From: Leptothrix sp. (in: b-proteobacteria)
GTDB lineage: Bacteria > Pseudomonadota > Gammaproteobacteria > Burkholderiales > Burkholderiaceae_C
DNA length: 64,000 nucleotides
Reading direction: 5' to 3'
NCBI GenBank assembly: GCA_013822685.1
Contig: PNKV01000011.1
Span: forward strand, 85,307-149,306
Positions 52,293 through 63,500 of the stretch are shown in pieces. Below the pieces are notes generated by a model that was given only the letters and a program-made list of their open reading frames with translations, did not search any database and was not told the DNA's origin. The first letter of the stretch is position 1, and each line of letters begins with the position of its first letter. The position numbers and the translations under genes were made by a program.

Positions 52293-52691
52293 ATGAACAT
52301 CGCAACGGCCTTGCTGGCCGTGTCGCTCATGGGATGGCATGGGGTGACACACGCAGACACCGACGAGGTCGCCCGTGGGCAGGCCCTGTACCAGTCGCAT
52401 TGCATGAAGTGCCACGCGATCAGCACCAACGAGGTGGGCCCCCGCCACCAAAATCTGATCGGTCGGCGTGCAGGTTCGGTGCCCGACTTTGTCTACTCAA
52501 GCGCCCTGAAAAATTCCCAGGTGGTGTGGACCGAAGACATGCTGGACCGGTGGTTGAGCAACCCCGAAGCACTCATCCCCGGTCAGGAGATGGACGTGCG
52601 CGTGCGCTCGGCCGAGCAGCGCCGCCTGTTGATCGCCTACCTGAAAACTCAGACGGCCCCGGCACCGCCCGCGCCCGCTGGCGAACACTGA
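52293..52691 (+). CDS. Class I c-type cytochrome
   Basis: A 132-residue periplasmic electron carrier. A short signal peptide (ATALLAVSLMGWHGVTHAD, cut near residue 21) leads into a single heme motif CMKCH (37-41), the GPRHQNLIGRRAG block and a Met ligand in PGQEMDVRV near residue 100. This matches mitochondrial-type cytochrome c / c552 proteins. It stands alone, convergent with the next gene; an electron-transfer partner is not adjacent. Confidence 0.9.
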   Translation: MNIATALLAVSLMGWHGVTHADTDEVARGQALYQSHCMKCHAISTNEVGPRHQNLIGRRAGSVPDFVYSSALKNSQVVWTEDMLDRWLSNPEALIPGQEMDVRVRSAEQRRLLIAYLKTQTAPAPPAPAGEH

Positions 52692-52707
52692 CGAGCGCCA
52701 GGCCACA

Positions 52708-53625
52708 CTACGACTGGGCCACCACGGCCTGGCGCTGTCGTTCATGCTGGCGCCGCTTGATCTCCAGGAAGGTGCTGCCGTCCATCTCGTGCAATTGGCG
52801 GGGGTACTGCTCCATCAATGACAGGAAGCGCCTCAGGCGGCGGTCAAATCGCTGGTCGGCTGGCGCGTCGAGCGACTGCAAGCAGGCATCGATGGCCAGG
52901 TAATACCGCATGGCATTGCGCTCAACCGCGCCACGCACGCCATCGATGTAGATGGGCTGGCCCCGCGCGTCCGTGCCCGTTTGGCTGAAGCCCACCTTCG
53001 ATCGGCCGGCCGTGGCCAGGTAAGCCTTGGTGGCCAACTGGCCCGCCAGGCTGGACGCGTAGGAATACGACAGGTGGATGAAACTGCGGCCGCCGCCCAG
53101 TGACACCGCCTCGACCACGAAGCGGTAGTTGCTGGTGCCCAAGGGCCCTTCGGCCGCCCGCAATTGCACCTGGAAGTACTCTGGCGTGGCCGAGACCTGC
53201 GAGTAACTGAGGTTCAGGGGAAAGGCGTCCTCGACCGGCTGCTCAAGCTTCTTGCCAATGGCCACCTTCAACACCGACTGGCCTGAAGCTGGCGGCTGGC
53301 ATTGCTTGGTGTTGGGGTGCAGGATCATCACATCGCACCAACGGGCCGGGTCCCGCAAAGCTTGCTGCACTTTGGCGAAGGGGTGCTCGACCAGGGCGTA
53401 CACGTCGCCCCGCACCTGGCCCGACGATTCGCGTGAATCAATGACCAACGGGCGCCGAAAGGCGTTGTTTTGCAAAGAAGGGCTCAGTTGCTCGAACTTG
53501 TCGCGCAAATCTGGCGCCGATGAGCCTGTTGCCCCCTGGGCGTGGGCCAAGTTCAGCCCCAGCAGGGCGGCCAGGGCCAACAGCATGTTGGCGGCGCGGT
53601 GTTGAAAAGCGGTGATCTTTTTCAT
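52708..53625 (-). CDS. Hypothetical exported protein, START/SRPBCC-like
   Basis: A 305-residue protein with a signal peptide (HRAANMLLALAALLGLNLAHAQG, cut near residue 29). The mature part begins SAPDLRDKFEQLSPSLQNNAFRRPLVIDSRESSGQVRGDVYALVEHPFAKVQQALRDPARWCDVM, which reads like a SRPBCC/polyketide-cyclase-type lipid-binding start, but I cannot name a family. The start at 53,625 has GGAG upstream. It lies between cytochrome c and lipA without close spacing. Function unknown. Confidence 0.7.
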   Translation of the reverse strand: MKKITAFQHRAANMLLALAALLGLNLAHAQGATGSSAPDLRDKFEQLSPSLQNNAFRRPLVIDSRESSGQVRGDVYALVEHPFAKVQQALRDPARWCDVMILHPNTKQCQPPASGQSVLKVAIGKKLEQPVEDAFPLNLSYSQVSATPEYFQVQLRAAEGPLGTSNYRFVVEAVSLGGGRSFIHLSYSYASSLAGQLATKAYLATAGRSKVGFSQTGTDARGQPIYIDGVRGAVERNAMRYYLAIDACLQSLDAPADQRFDRRLRRFLSLMEQYPRQLHEMDGSTFLEIKRRQHERQRQAVVAQS

Positions 53626-53808
53626 GGGGGACTCCTTGCCCCTCAAGGGGCAATTGGCTTGCCCGATCATGAATACCGATCAAATTGGCTCGACGAAAAG
53701 CACTTTTTGGACGCCGAGCCGGTGGTCATCCCCGTGGAGGTTTGCCTGCTACTTCGTTGGCTGCGCGTCTGTTATCAAGGCCGTGAGCGAAAAATTCCGC
53801 ACAGACCC

Positions 53809-54768
53809 TCACACGCCAGCGTGCGCGGCCTGCTGATCAGCGTGGTAAGAGCTGCGCACCATGGCGCCCACGGCCGCGTGGCTGAAGCCCATCTTACGGG
53901 CTTCTTCCTCGAACATCTTGAAGGTATCCGGATGTACGTAGCGGCGCACCGGCAAGTGGTGCCCGCTGGGCGCCAGGTACTGGCCGATGGTGAGCATGTC
54001 GATGTCGTGCTCGCGCATGTCACGCATCACCTGCAGGATCTCTTCGTCGGTCTCGCCCAGGCCGACCATGATGCCGCTCTTGGTGGGCACGTCAGGGTGC
54101 AGGGCCTTGAACTTCTTGAGCAGGTTCAGGCTGAACTGGTAGTCGGACCCCGGGCGCGCTTCCTTGTAAAGGCGCGGCGCGGTTTCCAGGTTGTGGTTCA
54201 TCACATCGGGGGGGGCCGCCTTGAGGATCTCCAGGGCGCGGTCGTCACGGCCACGGAAGTCAGGCACGAGGATCTCGATCTGGGTGGCGGGGCTGAGTTC
54301 GCGCACCTGGCGGATGCATTCCACAAAGTGGGCCGCGCCGCCGTCGCGCAGGTCATCGCGGTCCACGCTGGTGATGACCACGTACTTCAGCTTGAGCGCG
54401 GCGATGGTCTTGGCCAGGTTGGCGGGTTCGTCCACGTCGAGCGGATCGGGGCGACCGTGTCCCACATCACAAAACGGGCAGCGGCGCGTGCACTTGTCGC
54501 CCATGATCATGAAAGTGGCCGTGCCCTTGCCGAAGCATTCGCCGATGTTGGGGCAGGAGGCCTCTTCACACACCGTGTGCAGCTTGTGCTCGCGCAGGAT
54601 CTGCTTGATCTCGTAGAAGCGGGTGCTGGGCGAGCCGGCGCGCACGCGGATCCAGTCGGGCTTTTTAAGCACCTCGCCGATGGGCACCACCTTGATCGGG
54701 ATGCGGGCCATCTTGGCCTCGGCTTTTTGCTTGATGGTGGGATCGTAGGGCGTGGATTCGGTGGCCAT
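53809..54768 (-). CDS. lipA: Lipoyl synthase
   Basis: A 319-residue radical-SAM enzyme that inserts two sulfurs into protein-bound octanoyl groups. It has both cluster motifs: the auxiliary [12 protein letters not shown] (three Cys) and the radical-[11 protein letters not shown], plus the C-terminal RSSYHAD containing the Ser ligand of the auxiliary cluster. Length and order fit LipA well. It follows lipB by 17 bases, forming the usual lipB-lipA operon. Confidence 0.97.
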   Translation of the reverse strand: MATESTPYDPTIKQKAEAKMARIPIKVVPIGEVLKKPDWIRVRAGSPSTRFYEIKQILREHKLHTVCEEASCPNIGECFGKGTATFMIMGDKCTRRCPFCDVGHGRPDPLDVDEPANLAKTIAALKLKYVVITSVDRDDLRDGGAAHFVECIRQVRELSPATQIEILVPDFRGRDDRALEILKAAPPDVMNHNLETAPRLYKEARPGSDYQFSLNLLKKFKALHPDVPTKSGIMVGLGETDEEILQVMRDMREHDIDMLTIGQYLAPSGHHLPVRRYVHPDTFKMFEEEARKMGFSHAAVGAMVRSSYHADQQAAHAGV

Positions 54769-54785
54769 GCCGCGACTTTAGCCGA

Positions 54786-55466
54786 TCAGGGCGAAAGCCA
54801 GGTGCCGAGCTTGCCGGCGAGCAAGGCTGCCGCCTCGTCCCAGGGCACGTTCACCCCCAGCGAGGCCAGGTCCACCGTCTTCAAGCCCGTGTAGCCGCAA
54901 GGGTTGATGCGGCCGTAGGGTGACAGGTCCATCGCCACGTTCAGCGCCACGCCATGGTAGGTGCAGTGGCGGCTGACCTTGATGCCCAGCGCCGCCACCT
55001 TGCCCAGCCCCTTGAAGGGATCGCGCGGATCCGCGGGCTCGCTCAAAGCCGCGTGGCCGGCGGGATCATTCAGGCGCACATAGATGCCGGGCGCCCCCGC
55101 CACGCGGTGCCCGGTCACGCCCAGCACTTCCAGCGTTTTGATGAGTGCCTGCTCCAGGCGGAACACGTATTCCTTGACGTAGATGCCCTGGCGCTTCAAA
55201 TCCACCAGCGGGTAGGCCACCACCTGGCCGGGGCCGTGGTACGTGACCTGGCCACCCCGGTTGGTCTGCACCACGGGGATGTGGTCGGGCCCTGGCGGGT
55301 TGAACAACACGTGGTCGGCCTTGCCAGCCAGGCCTTGGGTGAACACGGGCAGGTGCTCGCAAACCCAGAGTTCATCGGGTGTGTCGGGCGTGCGGGCTTC
55401 AGTGAAGGCCTGCATGGCCTGGGCCGTGGGGGCGTAATCCACCCGGCCCAGCAGCTTGGTCAACAT
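54786..55466 (-). CDS. lipB: Octanoyl-[acyl-carrier-protein]:protein octanoyltransferase
   Basis: A 226-residue LipB. Visible motifs are the [18 protein letters not shown] block near 71-88 and [22 protein letters not shown] near 157-178, containing the catalytic Lys and Cys region. It transfers octanoate from ACP to lipoyl domains, the step before LipA. Its start touches the stop of dprA. The Lys and Cys are both present, so the enzyme should be active. Confidence 0.96.
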   Translation of the reverse strand: MLTKLLGRVDYAPTAQAMQAFTEARTPDTPDELWVCEHLPVFTQGLAGKADHVLFNPPGPDHIPVVQTNRGGQVTYHGPGQVVAYPLVDLKRQGIYVKEYVFRLEQALIKTLEVLGVTGHRVAGAPGIYVRLNDPAGHAALSEPADPRDPFKGLGKVAALGIKVSRHCTYHGVALNVAMDLSPYGRINPCGYTGLKTVDLASLGVNVPWDEAAALLAGKLGTWLSP

Positions 55467-56590
55467 CAGCCCAACCCCACCCGCTGGAACAAGGCGCCAG
55501 GCAGGCGCGCCACCTGGCCCATCATTTCCAGCTCCAGCAGGCGCGCGCCCAGGTCGGCGGGGCCCATGCCGGTGCGGGCGGACAGGGCCTCCTGGCCCAC
55601 CGGGTCATAGCCCATGGCACCCAGGACCAGGTCTTCGCCCTCAGACACCTCATCGGCCAGGTCGTCGCCTGGGCCGGCGGGCGCCACCGAGGCAGCTCGC
55701 CAATTCATCTCTTCCATCACGTCTTGCGCGGTTTCCACCAGCTTGGCGCCTTGCTTGATCAGGACATGGCAGCCCTTGGCTTGCGGCGAATGGATGGAGC
55801 CCGGGATGGCCAGCACCTCGCGGCCCATCTCCATGGCCAGGCGCGCGGTGATCAGCGAGCCCGATTGCACCGCAGCCTCAACCACCAGGGTGCCGCGCGA
55901 CAAACCCGCCACGATGCGGTTGCGCTTGGGGAAGTTGGCGGCCAGCGGCGGCGTGCCCAGGGTGAATTCGCTGATCAGCAGGCCATCTTGGGCGATGCGG
56001 TGCGCCAGGTCGCGGTGGCTTTTGGGGTAGACGCGGTCCAGGCCCGTGCCGACGACGGCGATGGTGCTGCCCAGGCGGCCACCCGCCAGCGCGCCTTCGT
56101 GCGCCGCGCCGTCAATGCCCAAGGCCAGGCCCGACACCACGGTGATGCCCGCCTGGCTCAAGGCCTGGGCAAAGGCAAAAGCGTTTTCCTTGCCTTGGCC
56201 GGTGGGGTTGCGGCTGCCCACGATGGCCACGCCGGGCTTTTGCAGCAGCGCCACCTGGCCTTGGGCGAACAGCAAAAAAGGCGGATCGGCGGTTTCCAGC
56301 AATGCGGCGGGGTAACGCTCGTCACCCAGGGTGATCAGGGCGCGGGCTTGGCCGGGGGCCGAGCCGTCCAACCAGGCCAGGGTGGCGTCCAGTTGATCGG
56401 CCAAGTCGGCCGGGAGCTTCAGCAACTCGGTGGCTTCGCGGGCCGGCACCACCTGGCACAGGGCCTCGCGGGTGGCGGCAAACACGGCCTGGGGCGAGCC
56501 CAGCGCCGCCAGCAGCCGCCGGGCGGAGGTCGGGCCCACGCGTGGCGTCAGCAATAGCCGCAGCCACGCGCCGATTTCGTCGCGTTCCAT
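55466..56590 (-). CDS. dprA: DNA-processing protein DprA
   Basis: A 374-residue DprA/Smf protein that loads RecA on incoming single-stranded DNA in natural transformation. An N-terminal SAM-like region (about 1-75) precedes the Rossmann-like core (about 95-300) with [45 protein letters not shown] and [32 protein letters not shown]-terminal winged-helix-like domain (about 315-370) is present. It starts 22 bases after the LysM gene stop and is followed by lipB, which is a common neighbourhood. Confidence 0.95.
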   Translation of the reverse strand: MERDEIGAWLRLLLTPRVGPTSARRLLAALGSPQAVFAATREALCQVVPAREATELLKLPADLADQLDATLAWLDGSAPGQARALITLGDERYPAALLETADPPFLLFAQGQVALLQKPGVAIVGSRNPTGQGKENAFAFAQALSQAGITVVSGLALGIDGAAHEGALAGGRLGSTIAVVGTGLDRVYPKSHRDLAHRIAQDGLLISEFTLGTPPLAANFPKRNRIVAGLSRGTLVVEAAVQSGSLITARLAMEMGREVLAIPGSIHSPQAKGCHVLIKQGAKLVETAQDVMEEMNWRAASVAPAGPGDDLADEVSEGEDLVLGAMGYDPVGQEALSARTGMGPADLGARLLELEMMGQVARLPGALFQRVGLG

Positions 56591-56612
56591 CTTCAGCTCA
56601 CGGGGTCGTCAA

Positions 56613-57782
56613 TCAGGGCTGGGTGAACTTATCCCCGGGCTTGACCGGGTCCTTCACGCTCAGGATCAGGGCGTAGGACATGCGGTCAAAGGTGCGGAAC
56701 ACGAACAGCAGGCCATGGCGCTCGTCGGGCAGCTTGATGGTGGGCTTGTCGGGCAAGGTCATGTCGCGGATGGTATTGCCCTCGCGCCACAGGGCCAGCA
56801 CGTGGCCACGCTCCATGCCATCGCGGGTGCCCTTGTTCAGAGACACGATCTGGCTTTGGCCGGCCGTCAGGCTTTCGCCATAGATGGACACGATCTGGCC
56901 GTTGATGTCCTGGGTGGGCGAGTGCGGGGCCAAGTTGTCGAACTCGCGCGGGGGCACGGGGGCGAGGCGGTCGCCGATCATGCCTTCCTGGCGCAGGATG
57001 CTGGTGGTGAAGGTGGAGGGGATGACCATGGGTTGGCCATCGGCGCCAGTGCCTTCCACGCCTTCGCGGACCAGGTTCATCGTGCCCACGTAAGCGGCCT
57101 CGTAGCCCAGTACCTCTTTGGTGGTGGGATCACGCAGGGGCTTGGGTTCGCGGAAGATGCGGAACTCGCGCCGTCCGCCCAGGTCACCGCGCACATAGGC
57201 GGTTTCACCACGTGACAACATCACGCGGCCCTCTTGGGTGGCCACCACGCGCGGTGCGCTCAGCAGCTCCTGGCTGGTGTCAAAGATGACGGCTTCGTTG
57301 AAGAAGGGCTCGATCAGGTGCAGGGGCACGGCCGTGATCGCGTCTTCCAGCGAGCCTTCACGCACGCGGGGCGACAAGCGGGCATCACCACTGACCCCCA
57401 CCGGCTGGCCCAGGCGCAGGCGCGCACGGCCATTCGACTTGTCCAGGTACAGCACCTGACCAGGGAAGATCAGGTGGGGGTTGCGGATCTGCTGCATGTT
57501 CATGCCCCACAGCTCGGGCCAGCGCCAGGGGCTCTTGAGGAAGAGCTTGGAGATGTCCCACAGGGTGTCGCCGCGCTTGACGGTGTAGGAATCAGGCGCG
57601 TTGGGCGACAGCTCCGACAGCGCAACCCCGGCTTGCGAAACCTGCTTGGCCGTGGCCTTTTGCTGGTTGGTGATGGGGAAGTTGGGGCCCTCGGCAGCGT
57701 GTGCGGTGGTGGCCAAAATACCCAGGGATACCGCAACCGACAAGGCCGTGGCATGAGCAAGGGGCAGCAATCGCTGGGTCAT
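56613..57782 (-). CDS. LysM domain exported protein
   Basis: A 389-residue exported protein with a signal peptide (LPLAHATALSVAVSLGILATTAHAAE, cut near 29) and one LysM domain (about 65-115; YTVKRGDTLWDISKLFLKSPWRWPELWGMN through LIFPGQVLYL). The remainder (about 120-389) has no named domain. It is always found next to dprA and divergent from def in many proteobacteria; its role in the envelope is not settled. The start at 57,782 is preferred over an ATG 14 codons upstream because it gives the clean signal peptide. Confidence 0.88.
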   Translation of the reverse strand: MTQRLLPLAHATALSVAVSLGILATTAHAAEGPNFPITNQQKATAKQVSQAGVALSELSPNAPDSYTVKRGDTLWDISKLFLKSPWRWPELWGMNMQQIRNPHLIFPGQVLYLDKSNGRARLRLGQPVGVSGDARLSPRVREGSLEDAITAVPLHLIEPFFNEAVIFDTSQELLSAPRVVATQEGRVMLSRGETAYVRGDLGGRREFRIFREPKPLRDPTTKEVLGYEAAYVGTMNLVREGVEGTGADGQPMVIPSTFTTSILRQEGMIGDRLAPVPPREFDNLAPHSPTQDINGQIVSIYGESLTAGQSQIVSLNKGTRDGMERGHVLALWREGNTIRDMTLPDKPTIKLPDERHGLLFVFRTFDRMSYALILSVKDPVKPGDKFTQP

Positions 57783-58035
57783 GAAAACTCTCTCCAATCC
57801 ACCCGCCGATGAGATCCCTGACAATAAGGATTCCCAATAACCGGCAAAATCTGGTCAATGATCGTTTGATTCTGCCCGGAAATCACAAGCGGTCGCAACG
57901 AAAATTGTCCTCACTTGCCCGTTGAATTTAGCCGGGCGCCTTGGGGTTCGTTGCGCCGCTTCCACATCCGAGCGGGAACACCCTGCCCTTGTCCGACCCG
58001 GCCCTGAACGGCCGTTTGCCCCGCTGAGAAGTACC

Positions 58036-58551
58036 ATGGCCCTGCTGCCCATCCTTTGTTACCCCGACGCCCGCCTGCACAAGGTGGCGCGCCCGATCGA
58101 CGTGGTCGACGACCGTGTTCGCCAATTGGTCGACGACATGCTAGAAACCATGTACGACGCCAAAGGGGTGGGCCTGGCCGCCACGCAGGTGGACGTGCAT
58201 GAGCGCCTGGTCGTCATCGACACCAGCGAGGAGCGCGATGACCCACGCGTGCTGATCAACCCCGAGATCATCGGCGCCAGCGACGAAATGATCATCTGGG
58301 AAGAAGGCTGCCTGTCGGTGCCCACCATTTACGACAAGGTGGAACGCCACGCCCGTGTGCGCGTGCGCGCCTTGAACCGCGATGGCCAGCCCTACGAATT
58401 CGACGCCGACGAGTTGATGGCCGTGTGCATTCAACACGAGTTGGACCACTTGATGGGCAAGGTGTTCGTGGAGTATTTGTCACCGCTCAAGCGCAACCGC
58501 ATCAAGACCAAGCTGCAAAAGCGCGCCAAAGACGACGACGCTTCCGATTGA
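58036..58551 (+). CDS. def: Peptide deformylase
   Basis: A 171-residue metal hydrolase removing the formyl group from new proteins. All three motifs are present: GVGLAATQ (44-51), EEGCLSVP (about 90-97) and QHELDHLMG (about 133-141), with the metal-binding Cys and two His residues. It is divergent from the LysM gene and 30 bases ahead of fmt, the usual def-fmt pair. Confidence 0.97.
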   Translation: MALLPILCYPDARLHKVARPIDVVDDRVRQLVDDMLETMYDAKGVGLAATQVDVHERLVVIDTSEERDDPRVLINPEIIGASDEMIIWEEGCLSVPTIYDKVERHARVRVRALNRDGQPYEFDADELMAVCIQHELDHLMGKVFVEYLSPLKRNRIKTKLQKRAKDDDASD

Positions 58552-58552
58552 T

Positions 58553-58571
58553 TGACTGACTGACTGACTGA
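58553..58571. repeat. TGAC tetranucleotide repeat (4.75 copies) between def and fmt
   Basis: The 19-bp run of TGAC units starts one base after the def stop codon and ends ten bases before the fmt start. Because the period is four, TGA stop codons occur in all three frames. It lies where the fmt ribosome site would be expected, and no good Shine-Dalgarno is visible there. Confidence 0.9.
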
Positions 58572-58581
58572 TCGCCCGCCC

Positions 58582-59529
58582 ATGAAAATCGTTTTTGCGG
58601 GCACGCCCGAATTCGCCCGCGAAGCGCTGGCCGCCCTGCACGCCGCGGGGTTCGAGATCCCGCTGGTGCTGACCCAGCCTGACCGCCCCGCCGGCCGGGG
58701 CATGAAGTTGCAGGCCTCGCCGGTCAAGCAATTCGCGCTGGACCATGGCATCGCGGTCGCCCAACCGCCCAGCTTGAAGCTGGATGGCAAGCACGCCGAG
58801 GCGGCCCAGGCCGCGCAAGCCACCTTGCAAGCGGTGCGGGCCGACCTGATGGTGGTGGCCGCCTATGGCCTGATCCTGCCCAAATGGACGCTTACCCTGC
58901 CGCGGCTGGGCTGCCTCAACATCCACGGCTCGCTGCTGCCTCGCTGGCGGGGTGCCGCGCCCATTCACCGCGCCATCGAAGCCGGCGACGCCGAGACCGG
59001 CATCACCATCATGCAGATGGACGAAGGCCTGGACACTGGCGACATGCTGCTGATGGAGCGTGAGGCGATTCGGCCTGATGACACCACCGCCGCCCTGCAC
59101 GACCGCCTGGCCCGCCTGGGCGGCCGGATGATCGTGGAAGCGCTGGAGCTGGCCGCCTGTGGCGGGCTTCGCCCCGTGCCTCAACCGGCCGAAGGCGTGA
59201 CCTACGCCCACAAGATCGACAAGGCCGAAGCCGCCATCGATTGGTCGCAACCGGCCACGCAGATTGCGAGGCGGGTGCGCGCCTTTGACCCGTTTCCGGG
59301 CACCACGTTGCAGTGCGCGGGTGAAACCGTCAAACTGTGGGCGGCCTCGGTGCTGCCGGCCAGCGGCGAGCCCGGCCAGGTGCTTCATGCCAACGGTGAC
59401 AGCCTGGTGGTGGCCTGTGGCGAGCAATCACTGGCCTTGCACACCCTGCAGCGCCCGGGGGGCAAACGCATCGCCGCCCGCGACTTCCTGCAAAGCCAGG
59501 GTGGTGATCTACCCGCGCGCCTGGGCTGA
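58582..59529 (+). CDS. fmt: Methionyl-tRNA formyltransferase
   Basis: A 315-residue enzyme that formylates initiator Met-tRNA. The catalytic region shows [24 protein letters not shown] near 112-135, with the Asn, His and Asp of the formyltransferase active site (Asp in LDTGDMLL near 150). The C-terminal OB-like domain (about 205-315) is complete. It follows def and is followed by htpX. The ribosome site is weak, and the TGAC repeat lies just upstream, so translation may be coupled to def. Confidence 0.97.
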   Translation: MKIVFAGTPEFAREALAALHAAGFEIPLVLTQPDRPAGRGMKLQASPVKQFALDHGIAVAQPPSLKLDGKHAEAAQAAQATLQAVRADLMVVAAYGLILPKWTLTLPRLGCLNIHGSLLPRWRGAAPIHRAIEAGDAETGITIMQMDEGLDTGDMLLMEREAIRPDDTTAALHDRLARLGGRMIVEALELAACGGLRPVPQPAEGVTYAHKIDKAEAAIDWSQPATQIARRVRAFDPFPGTTLQCAGETVKLWAASVLPASGEPGQVLHANGDSLVVACGEQSLALHTLQRPGGKRIAARDFLQSQGGDLPARLG

Positions 59530-59603
59530 CAAAAAAATCCCTGCCCTGGCTTGAACCTTGTCCAAGCGCCCGCATCTGACACGGACGAAGGAGCACCCTG
59601 ACC

Positions 59604-60455
59604 ATGTTCAACATCCTGAAAACCGCTGTTCTGATGGCCGCCATCACGGCCTTGTTCATGGCCATCGGCGCCATGATCGGCGGGCGCACCGGCATGATGG
59701 TGGCGCTGCTGGTGGCCGTGGGCATGAACTTCTTCAGCTACTGGTTCAGCGACACCATGGTGCTGAAGATGTACAACGCGCGCGAGGTCGATGCGAGCAC
59801 CGCGCCGCGTTTTTACGGCATGGTGCAGGAGCTAGCGCAGCGCGCCCAGTTGCCCATGCCCCGCGTTTACCTCATCGACGAATCGGCGCCCAACGCCTTC
59901 GCCACCGGGCGCAATCCTGACCACGCGGCCGTGGCTGCCACCACCGGCATCCTCAATGTGCTGACCGAGCGGGAGTTGCGTGGCGTCATGGCGCACGAGC
60001 TGGCCCACGTCAAGCACCGCGACATCCTGATCAGCACCATCAGCGCCACCATGGCCGGTGCCATCTCGATGCTGGCCAACTTCGCCATGTTCTTTGGCGG
60101 GCGCGACTCGGAAGGGCGCCCCAGCAATCCCATCGCCGGCATCGCCGTGGCCCTGCTGGCCCCTTTGGCCGCCAGCCTGATCCAGATGGCCATCAGCCGC
60201 GCGCGCGAATTCGAAGCCGACCGCGGTGGCGCCGAGATCAGCGGTGATCCACATGCCTTGGCCAGCGCCTTGCAAAAAATCCACCGCTACGCCCAGGGCA
60301 TGCCCCTGGAAGCGGCCGAGCGCCATCCCGAAACCGCCCAGATGATGATCATGAACCCGCTGTCGGGCGGCGGATTGCGCGGTTTGTTTTCCACGCACCC
60401 CTCCACCGAGGAGCGCGTTGAACGTTTGATGGCGATGGCACGCGGCGCCGCTTAA
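59604..60455 (+). CDS. htpX: Protease HtpX
   Basis: A 283-residue membrane zinc metalloprotease of the M48B family. Two N-terminal hydrophobic helices (about 5-25 and 30-52) precede the zinc motif HELAH in [13 protein letters not shown] near 130-142, two further helices follow, and the Glu ligand lies in [15 protein letters not shown]. It degrades misfolded inner-membrane proteins. GAAGGAG lies nine bases before the ATG. In related genomes rsmB often follows; here the next gene is a cyclic-di-GMP enzyme. Confidence 0.96.
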   Translation: MFNILKTAVLMAAITALFMAIGAMIGGRTGMMVALLVAVGMNFFSYWFSDTMVLKMYNAREVDASTAPRFYGMVQELAQRAQLPMPRVYLIDESAPNAFATGRNPDHAAVAATTGILNVLTERELRGVMAHELAHVKHRDILISTISATMAGAISMLANFAMFFGGRDSEGRPSNPIAGIAVALLAPLAASLIQMAISRAREFEADRGGAEISGDPHALASALQKIHRYAQGMPLEAAERHPETAQMMIMNPLSGGGLRGLFSTHPSTEERVERLMAMARGAA

Positions 60456-60501
60456 GCGTGCGCGCCGTGCACCAAGGTGTGGCGAACGACCGGATTTGAA
60501 T

Positions 60502-60528
60502 TCAAGGCGCGTTGATTCCTACCGATAG
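60502..60528 (+). promoter_or_regulatory. Candidate sigma-28 (FliA) flagellar promoter
   Basis: TCAA at 60,502-60,505 and CCGATAG at 60,522-60,528 are separated by 16 bases, as in the TMAA-N16-CCGATAA pattern of FliA promoters. The site lies 56 bp upstream of the GGDEF-EAL gene. It suggests that this signalling protein belongs to the late flagellar regulon. One -10 base differs from consensus. Confidence 0.5.
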
Positions 60529-60539
60529 TCCTTAGACCG

Positions 60540-60561
60540 AGCCTTCGTCTTCCCGAAGGCT
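60540..60561 (+). repeat. 8-bp perfect hairpin in the leader of the GGDEF-EAL gene
   Basis: AGCCTTCG, a six-base loop and CGAAGGCT form a perfect stem between the candidate promoter and the ribosome site (ACAAGGACAAGGGC before the ATG at 60,584). There is no T tract. It could affect translation or mRNA stability. Confidence 0.6.
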
Positions 60562-60583
60562 GCGCAGTCACAAGGACAAGGGC

Positions 60584-63500
60584 ATGGATCAAACGCTGGA
60601 TCAAGTCACACGCTGGTCGGACCGATGGAAATTGCTGTCCCGGGTGACCCTGGTCGTCGGGATCTGCTTGAGCCTGCTGGCCTGGCAGAACGCGGCCAAG
60701 CAGGTGCAGCGCGACGCGGACGACCAGTTCAACCGCGCTGCCATGGAAAGCACCCACCGCCTCAATGAGGCGCTGATTTACTACGTCAACCTGATCGGCA
60801 GTTTTCAAGCGCTGTTCACGGCCACGGACGCGGTCTCGCGCGATGATTTCCACAGCCATTTTCTGAGCCTGAACGTGGACAGTGGCTACCCTGGGCTGGT
60901 GGCCGTGCAATTCTCAAGGCGGGTGCCCCATGAGCAGAAGGCCGCCTTCGAGGCCTCGGTGCGCGCCGACACCAGCCTAGACGCCAAAGGCAACCCCGGC
61001 TATGCCATCCACCCGCCCGGCCCGCGCCCGGAATACATGGCCGTGACCTATGTGGAGCCCGCGGTCCACAATGAAAAAATCCTGGGCTATGACCAGATCC
61101 ACGAAGCCAGCCGGCGTGAGACCACCGAGCTGGCCCGCGATGCCGGCAAGCCGATGGCCTCGGCGCCGCTGACGCTGGTGTCCGGCGACCGCGAGGCCCT
61201 GGGCTTCGTCATCCGCGCGCCCATCTACCAAGCCCACAGCCCCTTGGCCACGGTGGAGCAACGCCGCCAGGCCTTCATCGGGCAAATCGGGGCCGCCTTC
61301 CAGGCCGAGTCGATCCTGGGCACCATCATCAATCCGGACGACTTGGCGTCGCGGCAGTGGGTGGTGCGCGATGTGGGCCCGGCCGAGCGCACGGTGGCAC
61401 CAGCCCAGGCGCAGCTGCTGCTCGACACCGCGCAACTGTCAGCCACCGCCTTCCGCCCCCAACGGAACGTGGCCGATGAGGACCACCGCTTGCAGACCGT
61501 GGAAGTGGCCGGCCGCCGCTGGGAGCTGACCATGGTCCGCCCGCCCGTGAAGGCGCCATGGCAGCACTACCCGCTCACGCTGTTGTTCAGCGGCCTGCTG
61601 GTGACCAGCGGCCTGTGGCTGGCGCTGCGCGGCTTTGCCACGCAATACGGACAGGCCGCGCGCATGGCGCTCAGACTCAGCAGCCAAGCGCTGTCCAGTG
61701 AAAAACACCTGCGCTCGGTCATTGACAACACGGTCGATGGCATCGTCACCGTGAACCAGGCCGGCATCGTGCTCACGGTCAATCCGGCCATCAGCCGAAT
61801 TTTCGGCCACGAGGCCAGTGAGATGGTGGGCCAAGCCTTGAGCCGACTCATCCCCGGCATCCGCAGCCACGGGCTGGACCAGCCCATGGAAGACTTTCTG
61901 CTGACGCAGCAGATGAGCTTTGACGGCATCGGGCACCGGGTCGACGGCAAGCACCAGGATGGCCGCACGCTGCCGCTGGACCTGGCCATCAGCCACATGG
62001 AGGTCGATGGCCACAAGCAGTATGTCGGCATCCTGCGTGACCTTACTTCCGAACAGCAGGCCGAGCAATCCATCCAGGAGGCGCAACGGCAGCTCAACGA
62101 GGTGGACGAGATGCGCCGCGTGATCGTGCACAACGCGCCTTACGCGATCTTCGTGCTCAACCGCCACGGCATCATCCAGACCGTGAACCCTGCGGGCGAG
62201 GCATTGCTGGGCTACAAGTCGAACGAGCTGATCGGCAAGAGCACCGCCGAGCGCTTCTTTGAACCCGACGAAGTGGGCGAACGTGCCCGCATGCTGGCCC
62301 TGCGCCTGAACCGCCCGGTCGAGCACATGCAGGTGCTGTCGCACCTGGCGCAAGAATCGCCCGGGTTGCCCAGCGAGTGGACCCTGGTGCGTGCGGATGG
62401 CCGCCACCTAATGGCCGAGATCACCGTCACCATCTTGCGCAACGAAATGGACGAGATGACGGGCTACCTGGCCATGGCCTCGGACGTGACCTCGCGCCGG
62501 GAAGCCGAAAGCCAGCTGCAGCACCTGGCCCTGCACGATTCACTCACCGGCCTGCCCAACCGCAACATGCTGCAAGAGCAGCTCAAGGCCTCGGTGACGC
62601 TGGCCGAGCGCGATGGCAACAGCCTGGCGCTGATGTTCATCGACCTGGACCGTTTCAAGAAGATCAATGACACGCTGGGCCACCACATTGGCGACAGCGT
62701 GCTGATCGAGGTGGCGCGCCGCCTGCGCTCCGAGATGCGCACGTCCGACATCGTGGCCCGTTTGGGCGGCGACGAGTTCGTGGTGATGCTGCCGCGCATC
62801 GCCTTGCCCGAAGATGGCAACGTGGTCGCGCAAAAATTGTTGGACATCTTTGCCGAGCCCTTGCGCGTGGGCCCGCACGAGCTGCGCGTCACGCCCAGCA
62901 TTGGCCTGGTGATCTACCCCGCGCACGGCAACGATGCCATCACCTTGATGCGCCACGCCGACCTGGCCATGTACCAGGCCAAGAGCCACGGCCGCAACCG
63001 TGTGCAGGTGTACACCGAGCACATGGAATCGCCCACGCTGGACACCCTGCGCCTGGAAAACGACCTCTACAAGGCGCAGGAGCGCGACGAGCTGCGCCTG
63101 CACTTCCAGCCCCAGTTCGATTGCATGACGGGCCGCATCACCGGCGCCGAGGCGCTGATCCGCTGGGAGCATGGCGGCAAGCTGGTGCCCCCCGCGGATT
63201 TCATCCCCTTGGCCGAAGAGACCGGCCTGATCGTGCCCATGGGCGAATGGGTGCTGCGCCGCGCTTGCCAGAAAGCGCAGGCCTGGCGTGAACGCAGCGG
63301 CTGGCCCATGCGCATCGCCGTCAACCTGTCGGCCATCCAGCTGGACCAGCCCGACATTGTCGAGGTGGTGGACCGCGTGCTGAAGGAAACCGGCTTGCCG
63401 CCCACCGCGCTCGAACTGGAGATCACGGAGAGCGTGGTGGTGCGCGAATCACTGCGCGCCGCGGCCGTGCTGACGCAATTGCGCTCGCTGGGCGTGGGCA

